Positions 9,037 to 18,931 of a stretch of 64,000 bases of DNA are shown here, piece after piece (position 1 is the stretch's first letter; every line of letters starts with the position of its first letter). Below the pieces are notes generated by a model. It saw only the letters and a list, made by a program, of their open reading frames with translations. It ran no database searches and was not told the origin of the DNA. This DNA comes from Anaerolineae bacterium (GTDB lineage: Bacteria; Chloroflexota; Anaerolineae; Anaerolineales; Villigracilaceae), in assembly GCA_017303735.1 (NCBI GenBank), contig JAFLCF010000001.1, positions 16,894 to 80,893 on the forward strand. Reading direction: 5' to 3'. The position numbers were made by a program, and so were the translations under genes.

Positions 9037-10131
9037 ATGGATAGTTTCGCGTTCATCATTCACCCCATCGATCCCAAACGTGATGTCAGCCGAAAATACC
9101 CGTTTTTGGGTAAAGTGCTTACTGAAAAACAGATCGACTTTTTTTCCACCTTCTTTCCCCCAGTTTACATTTCTGAAATCGAGGGAATCACCTCAAAAAC
9201 GACTGGCAAGGAAATTAAAGGCTGGTTCCTTGCATGTCCGTATACTCCAAGGCGCATGATGCAGTTGCCGGAGCGTACGGTCTATCGTAAAATTATCCAG
9301 ACCGGGCTCGCAGCCGAGAAACTCGGTGCAGACATTCTGGGCTTGGGTGCATTTACTTCGGTTGTGGGGGATGCCGGAGTGACCATTGCCAACACCCTTG
9401 ATATCCCCGTCACCACCGGCGACTCGTATACGGTTATGATGGCGGTGCAAGCCATCCGTGAGGCGGCGCAGGTGATGGATATCAAAATGGCAGATGCGAC
9501 GGTTGCCGTAGTGGGCGCTACCGGTTCGATCGGGCGGGTCTGTGCGGAACTGTTGGCTGGTGAGGCTGCCCGGACCTTGCTCATCGCCCGGGACGAGAAA
9601 AAGCTTGAGGTCTTGCTAGACAGGCTCAAGGTCCACGCAAGAAGCGAGCTTGTCGTCAGCACGAAAATGGACGTGTTGAAGGAGGCGCAGCTTATCCTCA
9701 CGGTCACCAGTGCGGTGCATGATGTCATCCGCCCTGAACATTTGCAGCCTGGCAGTGTGGTCTGCGATGTGGCACGCCCCCGAGATGTTTCTGCAATGGT
9801 GGCGGCAGTGAGAGATGATATATTAGTGATTGACGGCGGCATGGTGGATGTGCCCGGCCCCGTTGATTTCCATTTTAATTTTGGTTTTCCAGAAGGCAAG
9901 GCGTATGCCTGCATGGCAGAGACCATTGCCCTTGCCCTGGAAGGTAGGTTCGAAGATTATACGGTTGGCAAGGAAATCACGCTCGAGCGCGTGCAGGAAA
10001 TCACTGCGATCGCCGAGCGACATGGTTTTCGAATGAGCGGGTTTCGTTCGTTCGAACGAGAAGTAACGGATGGACAGATCGAAGCCATTCGTCGGAATGC
10101 ACGCAAAGGACGTACTTACAAAATCGCGTAA
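9037..10131 (+). CDS. Acyl-ACP reductase (AAR)-like NAD(P)-dependent oxidoreductase
   Basis: A 364-residue protein that aligns by eye along most of its length with the cyanobacterial long-chain acyl-ACP reductase, which makes fatty aldehydes from acyl-ACP. Shared landmarks are LGLGAFTSVVGDAG (about 101-114), the TTGDSYT segment (126-132), the Rossmann loop VVGATGSIG (158-166), VIDGGMVD (264-271) and KAYACMAET. The last places Cys292 where the AAR catalytic cysteine lies (C294 in the Synechococcus enzyme). Annotation pipelines may call such proteins shikimate-dehydrogenase-like. No aldehyde-deformylating oxygenase gene is in the window, so alkane synthesis is not implied. It directly abuts the beta-helix gene. 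Confidence 0.72.
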   Translation: MDSFAFIIHPIDPKRDVSRKYPFLGKVLTEKQIDFFSTFFPPVYISEIEGITSKTTGKEIKGWFLACPYTPRRMMQLPERTVYRKIIQTGLAAEKLGADILGLGAFTSVVGDAGVTIANTLDIPVTTGDSYTVMMAVQAIREAAQVMDIKMADATVAVVGATGSIGRVCAELLAGEAARTLLIARDEKKLEVLLDRLKVHARSELVVSTKMDVLKEAQLILTVTSAVHDVIRPEHLQPGSVVCDVARPRDVSAMVAAVRDDILVIDGGMVDVPGPVDFHFNFGFPEGKAYACMAETIALALEGRFEDYTVGKEITLERVQEITAIAERHGFRMSGFRSFEREVTDGQIEAIRRNARKGRTYKIA

Positions 10132-10212
10132 TAAAAAACGCATCAGTATATTGCAACTTGCTCGAACTTTAGAATGCTCTCTAAAAAATTCGACAAGCGG
10201 CTGGAGGCTTAC

Positions 10213-11118
10213 ATGGGAACTGCTCGCCTTTTGGTAGTGGAAGACGACCTCGACATTGCCAACATGCTCAAAATTTACTTTACCGGGTTACAGTTCGATG
10301 TGGACGTGGCAAACCGCGGACGCGACGCACTGGAAAAGACCCGGCAGGTCTTGCCGCACCTGATCGTGCTGGATATCATGCTGCCCGATATTGACGGGTA
10401 TGAGGTTTGCCGCACCCTGCGCACCAACACGCGCACCAGCCACATTCCTGTGATCTTCCTGACTCAAAAGGACGAACGCAGTGACAAGCTGCAAGGGCTC
10501 GAACTTGGCGCAGATGATTACATTACCAAGCCGTTCGACATCGAAGAGTTGAAACTACGCGTGCAGGGCGCCATTCGCCGTGCTGAGCGAGAAAGCCTAA
10601 CCGACCCGCGCTCGGGCTTGCCTGCCGGGCGGTTGATCGAAGAGCAGTTACGTCGCATTATCCGTGAAAAATCATGGGCATTTCTCGATCTGCGGGTTAA
10701 CAACTTTGAAGCCTTCAAGGATGTGTATGGTTTCGTGGCAGGTGACGATGTGATGCGGTTTGCTGCCATGTTGATCGGCGAAGTGGTGGATGAACTGGGA
10801 ACGCCGAACGATTTTATCGGTCATGCCGGGGGCGATAACTTCATTATCATCACGACCAATGAGGCGGCTCCCTTGATCCGCCAGAAGGTCAAGAATCGTT
10901 TTGCAGAGGAAGTGCAAAGCCATTACAACTTTATTGACCGCCAGCAGGGATTCATTCAAGCCCCCAAAGCGGAAGGCGGAGTGGAGAAGGTCGGTTTTAT
11001 GACGTTCTCGGCGGGACTTGTCTCGCCGGAAATCCATTCCTTTGCTGATATTCGAGAAATCACGGAACTGGCGGCTGAAGCGCGAAGACAAGATGCAGCA
11101 ACTGCCCCCAGTGCCTAG
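10213..11118 (+). CDS. Response regulator with degenerate GGDEF-like output
   Basis: A 301-residue regulator. The N-terminal receiver has the acidic pair D11/D12, phospho-acceptor D54 (VLDIMLPDIDG) and K106 (TKPFD). The C-terminal half is a GGDEF-like domain in which the signature reads GGDNF (206-210). The catalytic Glu is replaced by Asn, so diguanylate cyclase activity is doubtful. I set the start at ATG 10213 because GGAGG sits 5 nt upstream (10203-10207). An upstream in-frame ATG at 10174 would add 13 residues and has no such site. The gene lies 16 nt before the large histidine kinase, its likely partner. Confidence 0.85.
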   Translation: MGTARLLVVEDDLDIANMLKIYFTGLQFDVDVANRGRDALEKTRQVLPHLIVLDIMLPDIDGYEVCRTLRTNTRTSHIPVIFLTQKDERSDKLQGLELGADDYITKPFDIEELKLRVQGAIRRAERESLTDPRSGLPAGRLIEEQLRRIIREKSWAFLDLRVNNFEAFKDVYGFVAGDDVMRFAAMLIGEVVDELGTPNDFIGHAGGDNFIIITTNEAAPLIRQKVKNRFAEEVQSHYNFIDRQQGFIQAPKAEGGVEKVGFMTFSAGLVSPEIHSFADIREITELAAEARRQDAATAPSA

Positions 11119-11134
11119 TTAAGCGAGCTTGCCA

Positions 11135-14100
11135 ATGTCTGTTGGGTTGGGCGTGGGAGTCTTCATCGCCGGGCTGGTGGTCGTTACGCTGGCCTTGTTG
11201 GTGTTGCGCTTTATGGGTCGCACCCAGTCTGCACCGCAGGCAATTTCCAATTCCTCTTCAGTTTCCCCACTAACCAAAAGTTCAAAAGAAGCGGTTCTTG
11301 TGCTCCAGCCCGGTGGGCGCGTGGAGTATATCAGCGTGGCTGCACGTTCCTATTTCAGCCTGCGTGATGATGAACCGTTCGATCTGGAACGCCTTGCCCG
11401 GCATGTGCGTCCTTCAGACGATTTTATTGATTTGTGTGTCACTCCCGGAGTGAGACGGGTTTCAGTGGACGGCAAACCCGTGGAGCTTGCTTCCTTCGAA
11501 GTTCCGGGCGTATACCCCAGAATGTTGATCTCAATGCGTGGCAAAGATTCCGCTTCGCCTGCATTGATGAATGAAAATAATAATGAAGGGTCAGACGAGA
11601 TCCTGCGGGTGGCAACCGAGTTCAGTCAGGGAATTGCCGCCAGCCTCGATCTTGATACAACGGTCCGCTCCATTTTGGATAATGTCGGCAGGCTGGTGCC
11701 TTCAGATGTTTTGGAATTGAAGCTATGGAATGCGGAACGCAAGGCATTGATTCCTTTCCGATATCAGCAATCGAATGCCAGCCGGATGGTTACAGGGACG
11801 CTTTCGCGTTTTGGCGGTCTCACCGACCAATTGTCGGCGAAGCGTGAACCGTTGATCATCAACGACATCCGCGCATTGCAGGGTGGGTCTGGTGAGCTAT
11901 TGCCCATCCAATCTTATCTTGGTATTCCTTTAATCGCTGGCGGCAAGCTGGTGGGCACGCTTGAAGCCGGGCAGATGAGTAACGGGGCGTTCGGACAGCA
12001 TGATCTGAACATCCTGCATTTGATCTCGGGTCAGGCGGCGGTAGCGATCCGCAATGCAAAATTATATGAAGAAGAACAAAGACGCCGTGCCGAACTGACC
12101 GGTCTTGCGAACCTGAATCAAGCATTCAGTTCTGTAAGCGATGGACAGGATGTGATAGCGCGCCTTGTTGAAAGCATCGCGCCATTGTTTCAGGCTGAGA
12201 TCGCAGGCTTTTTGCTGTACGATGAAAACAAGCGCACGCTTGAAGGGCGGGTTCCCTTCCGCGGTTTGCCTAATCATTTTGTGGAACTATATCGCGCCAA
12301 CATTCCGGCAGACAGCCCCGCCGAAGCCCTGCTCGCCGCCCAAAAACCGATCATTACTTCAAATGCAATGGGAGATGATTCGTGGCGCTCGCTCGGGCTT
12401 GCGGATGTGGCGACGGCTGCCAGTCTGCGTGATGTTGCTTTGATCCCGCTTCTTTCTTCGGGACGCATGCTCGGGTTTCTGCAAGTGGGGCACCACGCTC
12501 GAGGTGTATCTGCTTTTGGCGTTGAAGAAGTGCGTTTGATGAGCATCGTCGCCAACCAGGCGGCATCGGTCCTTGAAAATGTACTTCTTGTGCAGCAAGC
12601 CCGTGCCCGTACCCAGCGGGCAGATGCCCTGCGGCGTATTGCCAGCCTTGCGGCATCGTCTGCCACGCTGGATGAGATCTTGAAATATTCTGTTCAAGAC
12701 CTTGCCAGACTCTTTACCGCCGATACGGGTGCCGTCTTCCTACTCGATGAAGAGCGCGGCATGCTGCGTTTGAATACATCCTCCATGTATGGAGTTCCGC
12801 AAGAGATCGGCGATTCATTCATCGAGATATTCCTGAACGATCCACAGTATCGCCATACTGTTTCAGGCAGTAAGCGTCCGTTTGTGACGGGGAATATGAG
12901 CACAGATCGGCGCATTCTGCCCGCCTACCGCCCACTTGCCACGGCGCTTTCCATGGAATCTGCCATTGTAGTGCCTCTGGTGGTACGTGACCGCAGTGTG
13001 GGTGAGTTGATGCTTGGCAGCAAAAAGCCCGAACATTTTACCGGGTCTGATCTGCAAGCCGTATCCACAGCAGCAGGGCAGCTTGCTGCGGCGGTCGAAT
13101 CAGCCGAATTGATCTCGCAAACCGACGAAGCCCTACGCCAGCGTGTGGAGCAGCTTACATCCATTACGCGTGTCAACAAGGAATTGGTCTCTTCCTTCGA
13201 TTCCAAGCACCTGCTTCAGATCCTTCGCGATGAGGCTGCCCGAATTGTTCAAGCAGAATGTGTCTCGATCATCCTGCTCGAAACGACAGCTTCACAGACG
13301 GAACCCGTCATTCAACAGATTACTGGTTGTGAACGTAAAGCATTCATCACATCGCAGGAATTGGCTGTTTTGAAGAGCGGCGAGCCGATGATCATTTCTG
13401 ACTTTTTAGGAGAAGCCATTCTTCCGCCGCACGAGAATGTTCGTTCTGCGGTTATTCTGCCGATCCGATTCCAGAACCGCATTCTTGGTTTGTTGACCGT
13501 TCATTCCACGCATGCCGGTTTCTTTACCACCGAAGCATCGGAACTTTTGCAATTGTTGGCTACCCAGGCGGGGATCGCGATCAATAATGCCAATCGATAC
13601 CAGATCGAAAAACAACACAGCGAATTGATGCGCCGCCGCGCCGATACGCTCGTACGCCTGACGGATGTCACCTATAACCTAAGCCACGACCAACCGCTCG
13701 ACCAGGCGCTGCAGATGATCGCCCGCGGTATTCGCGATGCCACCTCCTTCCGGGTCGTTTTGGTCAGCATTCTTGAAGCAGAGACTGGGCAATTGAAGCG
13801 TATCACCTCCGTAGGTTTATCCATGGAAGCATGGAATGAACTTTCGGCGCGCAAGCAACCGATCTCCAGCGTGCAGCAGTTGATGCGCTCGGAATTCAAG
13901 GTCAGCCGGTCTTATTTCATTCCCTCCAACCAAACCCCGGTCATTCCGCCGGATGTGCATCATATTACGATCGATACAGCGAAGCCTGCTCCGCAGGGCG
14001 CCAACGCCTGGCACCCGGAAGATTTCCTTTTGGTCCCTCTCGAAAACTCAGAAGGAGATGTGATCGGTCTTATCAGCCTGGATGATCCATCTGATGGTTT

Positions 14101-17100
14101 GCGACCCGATAAGGCTGCGATTGAAGCGGTTGAGGTCTTTGCCACCCAGGCGGCATTGCTTATCAGCAATACCCTGCGGCAAAGCGAATTGCGTTCCCGC
14201 GTCGAGGCGATCTCTTCTGCCTTTGATCGTCAGCAAAAACTGATCGACATGGCAAAGGATGATCTGCCCATCCTGCTGCGTAAGGATTTGGAACAGACCA
14301 TCTCCCTTCACAACCTCGACCGACGCGCCCAACGTGTGCGAGCAGGTCTGGCGATCACCGAATCTGTCAGTCGTCAATTGGATGCCGGTTCGGCTCTTTC
14401 TGCGCTCGGGCGTGAGACTCTGACCCAGCTTGGTATGTCGGTTGCACTGGTGGCAGAGAACACAGCAGACGGCTCGCGCCTCCTGCATGTATTGGGCAGC
14501 CTGCCGCGTGCCACCAATGTTGAAGCCTTGTTTGGGCAGCGTAATCCCTTGCGTGCCTGTCTGCAAAGCGGACAGCCCATCTTAATACCCAATCTCGATG
14601 AAGATGATGAATGGCGTGATGCCTCCTTGTTGACCGCGTTGCGTGCCAAAGGCGTCATCTGCCTGCCCATCCTTGTCGAGAACAAGCCTGTCGCTGCCAT
14701 GTTGGCAGCAAGCCCTGAACCCATGCCGTACTTTACGGATGAAGACCGGCATGTGTATACCCAGATATCCCAGCAAACATCCGTGATTCTTCAGAACATC
14801 TCTTTGTTGAATCAAACCCGCCGCAGGTTGGATGAAGTGAACCTGCTGCTCGATTTCAGCCGCAGCTTGTCGGGTATGGATGCTGATTCTGTGGTCGGCT
14901 CGCTGCTCGAAAGCGCCCGGAGAGTCATTCCACATGCGCATGCAGGGGTGGTGCTGGTCTGGAACTCAAAATCGGAGATGCTGATTCCTCGCGCCGCATC
15001 TGGCTATGCCGACGATGACAGCATGATGAAGATTAATTACCGGCTCGGTGAAGCATTGCCCGGCACAGCGTATATGAATCGCAAGTCGCGCCGTGTGGAT
15101 GAGATCAACTTCCCGCGCGATTACAACCTCAATACCGAAAACCTCGCGTACTATCGTCAGGCAACCGGTGGGCGCTTACCGGTCTCGTGTCTGATCGTGC
15201 CCATTGTGGCGGCAGAACAGAACATCGGTCTGCTTGTGCTCGATAATTTCAATACCACATCTGCTTTCCGCATTGAAGATGAAACCCTGCTGATTTCCCT
15301 TTCGCAACAAGTGGCGCTCTCGCTCGATAATATGCGCCTTGTGCAAACATCACAAGAGCGTGCGGGTCAATTGCAGGCATTGAACGACGCCTCGGCTTCG
15401 TTGACCACCAGCTTGAGCACGGACCAGTTGGTCAATTCCCTGCTCGATCAGTTGGGACCCATCCTGCCGTTCGATACAGCGACGTTATGGCTGCGGGAAA
15501 AAGACCGCCTCACTGTCGTGTCCACCCGTGGTTTCTCTGATGTGGAAGAACGACAGGGCTTGTCCATCTCTGTTTCAGACAGCGCACTTTTTAAAGAGCT
15601 GGCACTGACGGGGCAGCCGATCTTCGTCAAGGATGTTCGTGAAGACGCACGCTTCCCGCCAGTGGAAGCCCCGCGCCTTTCATGGCTGGGTATTCCATTG
15701 ATCTACAAGAATGAATTGGCAGGCGTGCTTGCCGTGGAAAAATGGCAGGCGAATTTTTACACGCGTGAACAGATGCAAGCCGGTCTCACCTTTGTAAGTC
15801 AGGCGGCGGTTTCGCTTGATAACTCGCGCCTGTTCGAAGACAGCGTCAAACGCGCCACTGAACTCGATCAGCGTTCCCAACGTCTGACGGCGTTGAACCG
15901 CTTTACATCCACACTGACGCGCTCGCTGGATACGGATCAGATCATGACCGCCACCGCCGATGAACTGCTTCAGGGGTTGGGTGCCAGCCGCGTTTCTATT
16001 GTGACCTTTGAACGCGGTCAGAACCTTTGGAAGTACACTGCGCCGCGCATCCGCGCCAAACTTCCACGCCTCCTTCCAGAAGCGCCGATTTTCAACCGCT
16101 TGCGTGAATCGCAGGGGATCTTCAATACCGATGATGTCCGCACAGAGCCGGATCTCTCATCCGTGCTTGAGATGTTGGGCGAAAATGCCCGCGCGTTGTT
16201 GATCCTGCCTCTTGCGAGCAGTGGCGTTTTGAGCGCCCTTGTTTTCGTCCAATTGGTTGGCGAAAATCGTTTCGGTATTAACGAATTGGAAGTGGCACGC
16301 ACCATCACCAATCAAGCAAGTATCGCATTGGAGAATGCCCGTCTTTATCAATCTTCTGTTCGCATGGCAGATCGTTTCGCCGTGCTCAACGAGACCAGTT
16401 CGCTTGTTAGCGCCAGTCTCAACCCTGAAGAAGTTTATGTGTCTGTACATAACGCGGCGGCACGTTTGATGCCGCTCGACTCGTTCGTCATCACCCTTTT
16501 GGATGCGTCAGCAAATGAAGTGGATGCAGTCTATTTGTATGACCGTGGAAAGAGGCTTCCGGGTGAGCGTGTTCCCTATGGAGTGGGTTTGAGCAGTGAA
16601 GTGATTCGCACGGGTAAACCCTACCTGACTGCCGACGCCACCCTTGAGGCGCAGATCGATTTCGTGGAAGCAGGTGACGAAACGGAGAACACGCGCTCCA
16701 TTCTTGCTGTTCCGATGATCGTCGGTGGCAGGGCGCTGGGAATGTTGTCTGCGCAGAGTTATCAAGCGGATATCTATACAGAAGAAGATACCCAACTCCT
16801 TGGTACGCTGGCGAATCAGGCGATCGTCGCCATTCAGAACGGGCGTCTATTCAATGAGACTCAAACCCTCGCTTCTGAACTTGAAATGCGCGTTATGGAG
16901 CGCACAGGTCAGTTACAACGTGAGAAACAGAACACGGATACCCTTCTGCGTATTTTGACAGAGGTTTCTTCGAGCCTCGACCTAGACCGTGCATTAAACC
17001 GCACACTCTCTTTGCTCAACGATGCCTCAGGTGCCGAACAGGGAACTATTCTTTTGGTTCATGTTGAAGATAACCTGTTACACTACCGAGCCGGTTACGG

Positions 17101-18556
17101 ATACCTTTCCGATCGTTCCACTGCCAGCAATAAGGGCTTTACTTTGAAGATTGGCGAAGGTCTGGCAGGTTGGGTTGTAAAGCATCGTGAGGCGGTTCTG
17201 ATCGACGACTTGTTCGATGATCCGCGCTGGGTGCGCAGTGCAGCTACGGGTCAGGATCACAGAAGCGCGATCGCAGTGCCCATGTCGGTAGGGGAGGAAG
17301 TGATCGGTGTCTTGATGGTTTTCCATCGTGCGGCGAACTTCTTCAGTTCTGAACTCCTTAATCTGGTGACTGCAATTGCCGGGCAAGTGGCAGTGGCGAT
17401 CAACAATGCCCGCCTGTATGAATTGATCCGCGATCAGGCAGAACGCCTTGGCTTGATGCTGCGCAAGGAACAGGTGGAAGCCAGCCGCTCGCAAGCCATT
17501 CTTGAAGCGGTGGCAGATGGCGTCCTTGTTACAGGCGGAGACAACCGCATCTCATTCGTTAACTCCTCCATCACCCGCGTTCTCGGTATGGACGATACAC
17601 AGTTGCTTGGAAAATCCTTGGAAGGTTTCGCTGGGCTGTTCGGCAGTTCATCGGTAGATTGGACCAAAACGATCCGCCGTTGGTCGGAAGACCCATCCAC
17701 ATATCAAGTCGGTGATATGTATGCGGAACAATTGGAATTGGAAAACGGGCGCATTGTCCTCGTCCATCTTGCGCCGGTCATTATGATCAACGACTTTCTC
17801 GGCACGGTTTCCATCTTCCGCGATATTACGCGCGAAGTGGAAGTGGACCGCTTGAAGTCTGAATTTGTGGCAACGGTCAGCCATGAGCTGCGCACCCCCA
17901 TGACCGCCATCAAAGGCTATGTCGATATTCTGACGATGGGTGCCGCCGGGGCTTTGAATGAAAACCAGATGCACTTCCTTGATGTGGTCAGGAACAACAT
18001 CGAGCGACTCAACGGTCTGGTAAGCGACTTGCTTGATGTTTCGCGCATCGAATCTGGGCGTATCAAACTTGAACAGGGCAAAGTTGATCTTTACGAAATC
18101 GCCGATGAGGTTGTGGCAGAAGTGTTGCGCCGTTCACAGGATGAGAGCAAATCCATTGCTCTCTCGCTGGATGCAGCAAAAGACCTGCCACCTGTTCAAG
18201 GCGACAGTGCGCGCATCCGCCAGATCATTAGCAACCTCGTCAACAACGCATTTAATTACACCCCCGAAAACGGCGCCATCCTTGTTAACATCCGCCCAGA
18301 AGATGGCGAAGTGCAGGTCGACGTGCAGGATAGCGGTATTGGCATCAAACCCGAAGATCAAGGACGGGTCTTTGAGCGCTTCTATCGCGGCGAGCATCCG
18401 CTCGTTTTGGCAACCCCTGGAACCGGGTTGGGTCTGCCCATCGTTCGTCAGCTGGTTGAGATGCACAACGGACGTATTTGGATGAAAAGTACAGGCGTGC
18501 CGGGCGAAGGTAGTACATTCTCCTTCACCCTGCCCGTATATAAAAACGGAGCATAA
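11135..18556 (+). CDS. Giant multi-GAF hybrid sensor histidine kinase
   Basis: A protein of about 2473 residues. A single N-terminal membrane segment spans about residues 3-26. I count eleven consecutive GAF domains between about residues 150 and 2095, each ending in a helix of the type A-I-x-N-A-R-L-Y. A PAS domain follows (about 2115-2240), then HisKA with phospho-acceptor His near 2250 (SHELRTP), then HATPase_c with the N box NLVNNAFNYTP, G1 DSGIGI and G2 GTGLGL. ATG at 11135 is preferred over TTG at 11129. It is followed without a gap by a single-domain response regulator. The GAFs probably bind small ligands or detect redox state; none has an obvious bilin cysteine motif I can assign. 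Confidence 0.9.
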   Translation: MSVGLGVGVFIAGLVVVTLALLVLRFMGRTQSAPQAISNSSSVSPLTKSSKEAVLVLQPGGRVEYISVAARSYFSLRDDEPFDLERLARHVRPSDDFIDLCVTPGVRRVSVDGKPVELASFEVPGVYPRMLISMRGKDSASPALMNENNNEGSDEILRVATEFSQGIAASLDLDTTVRSILDNVGRLVPSDVLELKLWNAERKALIPFRYQQSNASRMVTGTLSRFGGLTDQLSAKREPLIINDIRALQGGSGELLPIQSYLGIPLIAGGKLVGTLEAGQMSNGAFGQHDLNILHLISGQAAVAIRNAKLYEEEQRRRAELTGLANLNQAFSSVSDGQDVIARLVESIAPLFQAEIAGFLLYDENKRTLEGRVPFRGLPNHFVELYRANIPADSPAEALLAAQKPIITSNAMGDDSWRSLGLADVATAASLRDVALIPLLSSGRMLGFLQVGHHARGVSAFGVEEVRLMSIVANQAASVLENVLLVQQARARTQRADALRRIASLAASSATLDEILKYSVQDLARLFTADTGAVFLLDEERGMLRLNTSSMYGVPQEIGDSFIEIFLNDPQYRHTVSGSKRPFVTGNMSTDRRILPAYRPLATALSMESAIVVPLVVRDRSVGELMLGSKKPEHFTGSDLQAVSTAAGQLAAAVESAELISQTDEALRQRVEQLTSITRVNKELVSSFDSKHLLQILRDEAARIVQAECVSIILLETTASQTEPVIQQITGCERKAFITSQELAVLKSGEPMIISDFLGEAILPPHENVRSAVILPIRFQNRILGLLTVHSTHAGFFTTEASELLQLLATQAGIAINNANRYQIEKQHSELMRRRADTLVRLTDVTYNLSHDQPLDQALQMIARGIRDATSFRVVLVSILEAETGQLKRITSVGLSMEAWNELSARKQPISSVQQLMRSEFKVSRSYFIPSNQTPVIPPDVHHITIDTAKPAPQGANAWHPEDFLLVPLENSEGDVIGLISLDDPSDGLRPDKAAIEAVEVFATQAALLISNTLRQSELRSRVEAISSAFDRQQKLIDMAKDDLPILLRKDLEQTISLHNLDRRAQRVRAGLAITESVSRQLDAGSALSALGRETLTQLGMSVALVAENTADGSRLLHVLGSLPRATNVEALFGQRNPLRACLQSGQPILIPNLDEDDEWRDASLLTALRAKGVICLPILVENKPVAAMLAASPEPMPYFTDEDRHVYTQISQQTSVILQNISLLNQTRRRLDEVNLLLDFSRSLSGMDADSVVGSLLESARRVIPHAHAGVVLVWNSKSEMLIPRAASGYADDDSMMKINYRLGEALPGTAYMNRKSRRVDEINFPRDYNLNTENLAYYRQATGGRLPVSCLIVPIVAAEQNIGLLVLDNFNTTSAFRIEDETLLISLSQQVALSLDNMRLVQTSQERAGQLQALNDASASLTTSLSTDQLVNSLLDQLGPILPFDTATLWLREKDRLTVVSTRGFSDVEERQGLSISVSDSALFKELALTGQPIFVKDVREDARFPPVEAPRLSWLGIPLIYKNELAGVLAVEKWQANFYTREQMQAGLTFVSQAAVSLDNSRLFEDSVKRATELDQRSQRLTALNRFTSTLTRSLDTDQIMTATADELLQGLGASRVSIVTFERGQNLWKYTAPRIRAKLPRLLPEAPIFNRLRESQGIFNTDDVRTEPDLSSVLEMLGENARALLILPLASSGVLSALVFVQLVGENRFGINELEVARTITNQASIALENARLYQSSVRMADRFAVLNETSSLVSASLNPEEVYVSVHNAAARLMPLDSFVITLLDASANEVDAVYLYDRGKRLPGERVPYGVGLSSEVIRTGKPYLTADATLEAQIDFVEAGDETENTRSILAVPMIVGGRALGMLSAQSYQADIYTEEDTQLLGTLANQAIVAIQNGRLFNETQTLASELEMRVMERTGQLQREKQNTDTLLRILTEVSSSLDLDRALNRTLSLLNDASGAEQGTILLVHVEDNLLHYRAGYGYLSDRSTASNKGFTLKIGEGLAGWVVKHREAVLIDDLFDDPRWVRSAATGQDHRSAIAVPMSVGEEVIGVLMVFHRAANFFSSELLNLVTAIAGQVAVAINNARLYELIRDQAERLGLMLRKEQVEASRSQAILEAVADGVLVTGGDNRISFVNSSITRVLGMDDTQLLGKSLEGFAGLFGSSSVDWTKTIRRWSEDPSTYQVGDMYAEQLELENGRIVLVHLAPVIMINDFLGTVSIFRDITREVEVDRLKSEFVATVSHELRTPMTAIKGYVDILTMGAAGALNENQMHFLDVVRNNIERLNGLVSDLLDVSRIESGRIKLEQGKVDLYEIADEVVAEVLRRSQDESKSIALSLDAAKDLPPVQGDSARIRQIISNLVNNAFNYTPENGAILVNIRPEDGEVQVDVQDSGIGIKPEDQGRVFERFYRGEHPLVLATPGTGLGLPIVRQLVEMHNGRIWMKSTGVPGEGSTFSFTLPVYKNGA

Positions 18557-18931
18557 ATGGCAAGAATTTTAATAGCAGAAGACGAACCGGATATTCGCGA
18601 ATTGGTGGCGTTCACCCTTCGCTTTGCCGGTCATGAAGTGACCACAACCATGAATGGTGAAGAGGCGTACCACAAGGCACAGGAACTCATCCCCGACCTG
18701 ATCATGATGGATGTACGCATGCCGCGCATGACCGGCTACGATGCCTGCCGTGCCATGAAACAGATCCCAGCATTGAAAGATATCCCCGTGGTTTTCCTTT
18801 CTGCCAAAGGGCAGGATTCTGAGATCCAAACCGGGATCGAAGCAGGAGCCGAGGAATACCTACTCAAGCCCTTTGCCCCCGACCAGCTCGTGGAACGGGT
18901 GAAAGCCATCCTTTCGAAATTTGGAAAATAA
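18557..18931 (+). CDS. Single-domain response regulator
   Basis: A 124-residue stand-alone receiver domain. It has the acidic patch E8/D9/E10, phospho-acceptor D52 (MMDVRMPRMTG), switch residue S82 (VVFLSAKG) and K104 (LLKPFAP). There is no output domain, so it probably acts by protein-protein contact or in a phosphorelay. The ATG directly follows the kinase stop codon, and the next gene's ATG directly follows its own stop. This tight packing makes it the likely cognate receiver of the multi-GAF kinase. Confidence 0.92.
   Translation: MARILIAEDEPDIRELVAFTLRFAGHEVTTTMNGEEAYHKAQELIPDLIMMDVRMPRMTGYDACRAMKQIPALKDIPVVFLSAKGQDSEIQTGIEAGAEEYLLKPFAPDQLVERVKAILSKFGK

Noticed and set aside
9037..10131. 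Shikimate dehydrogenase
   Set aside because: Only the Rossmann half is compatible; the N-terminal half and the Cys292 context fit acyl-ACP reductase better.
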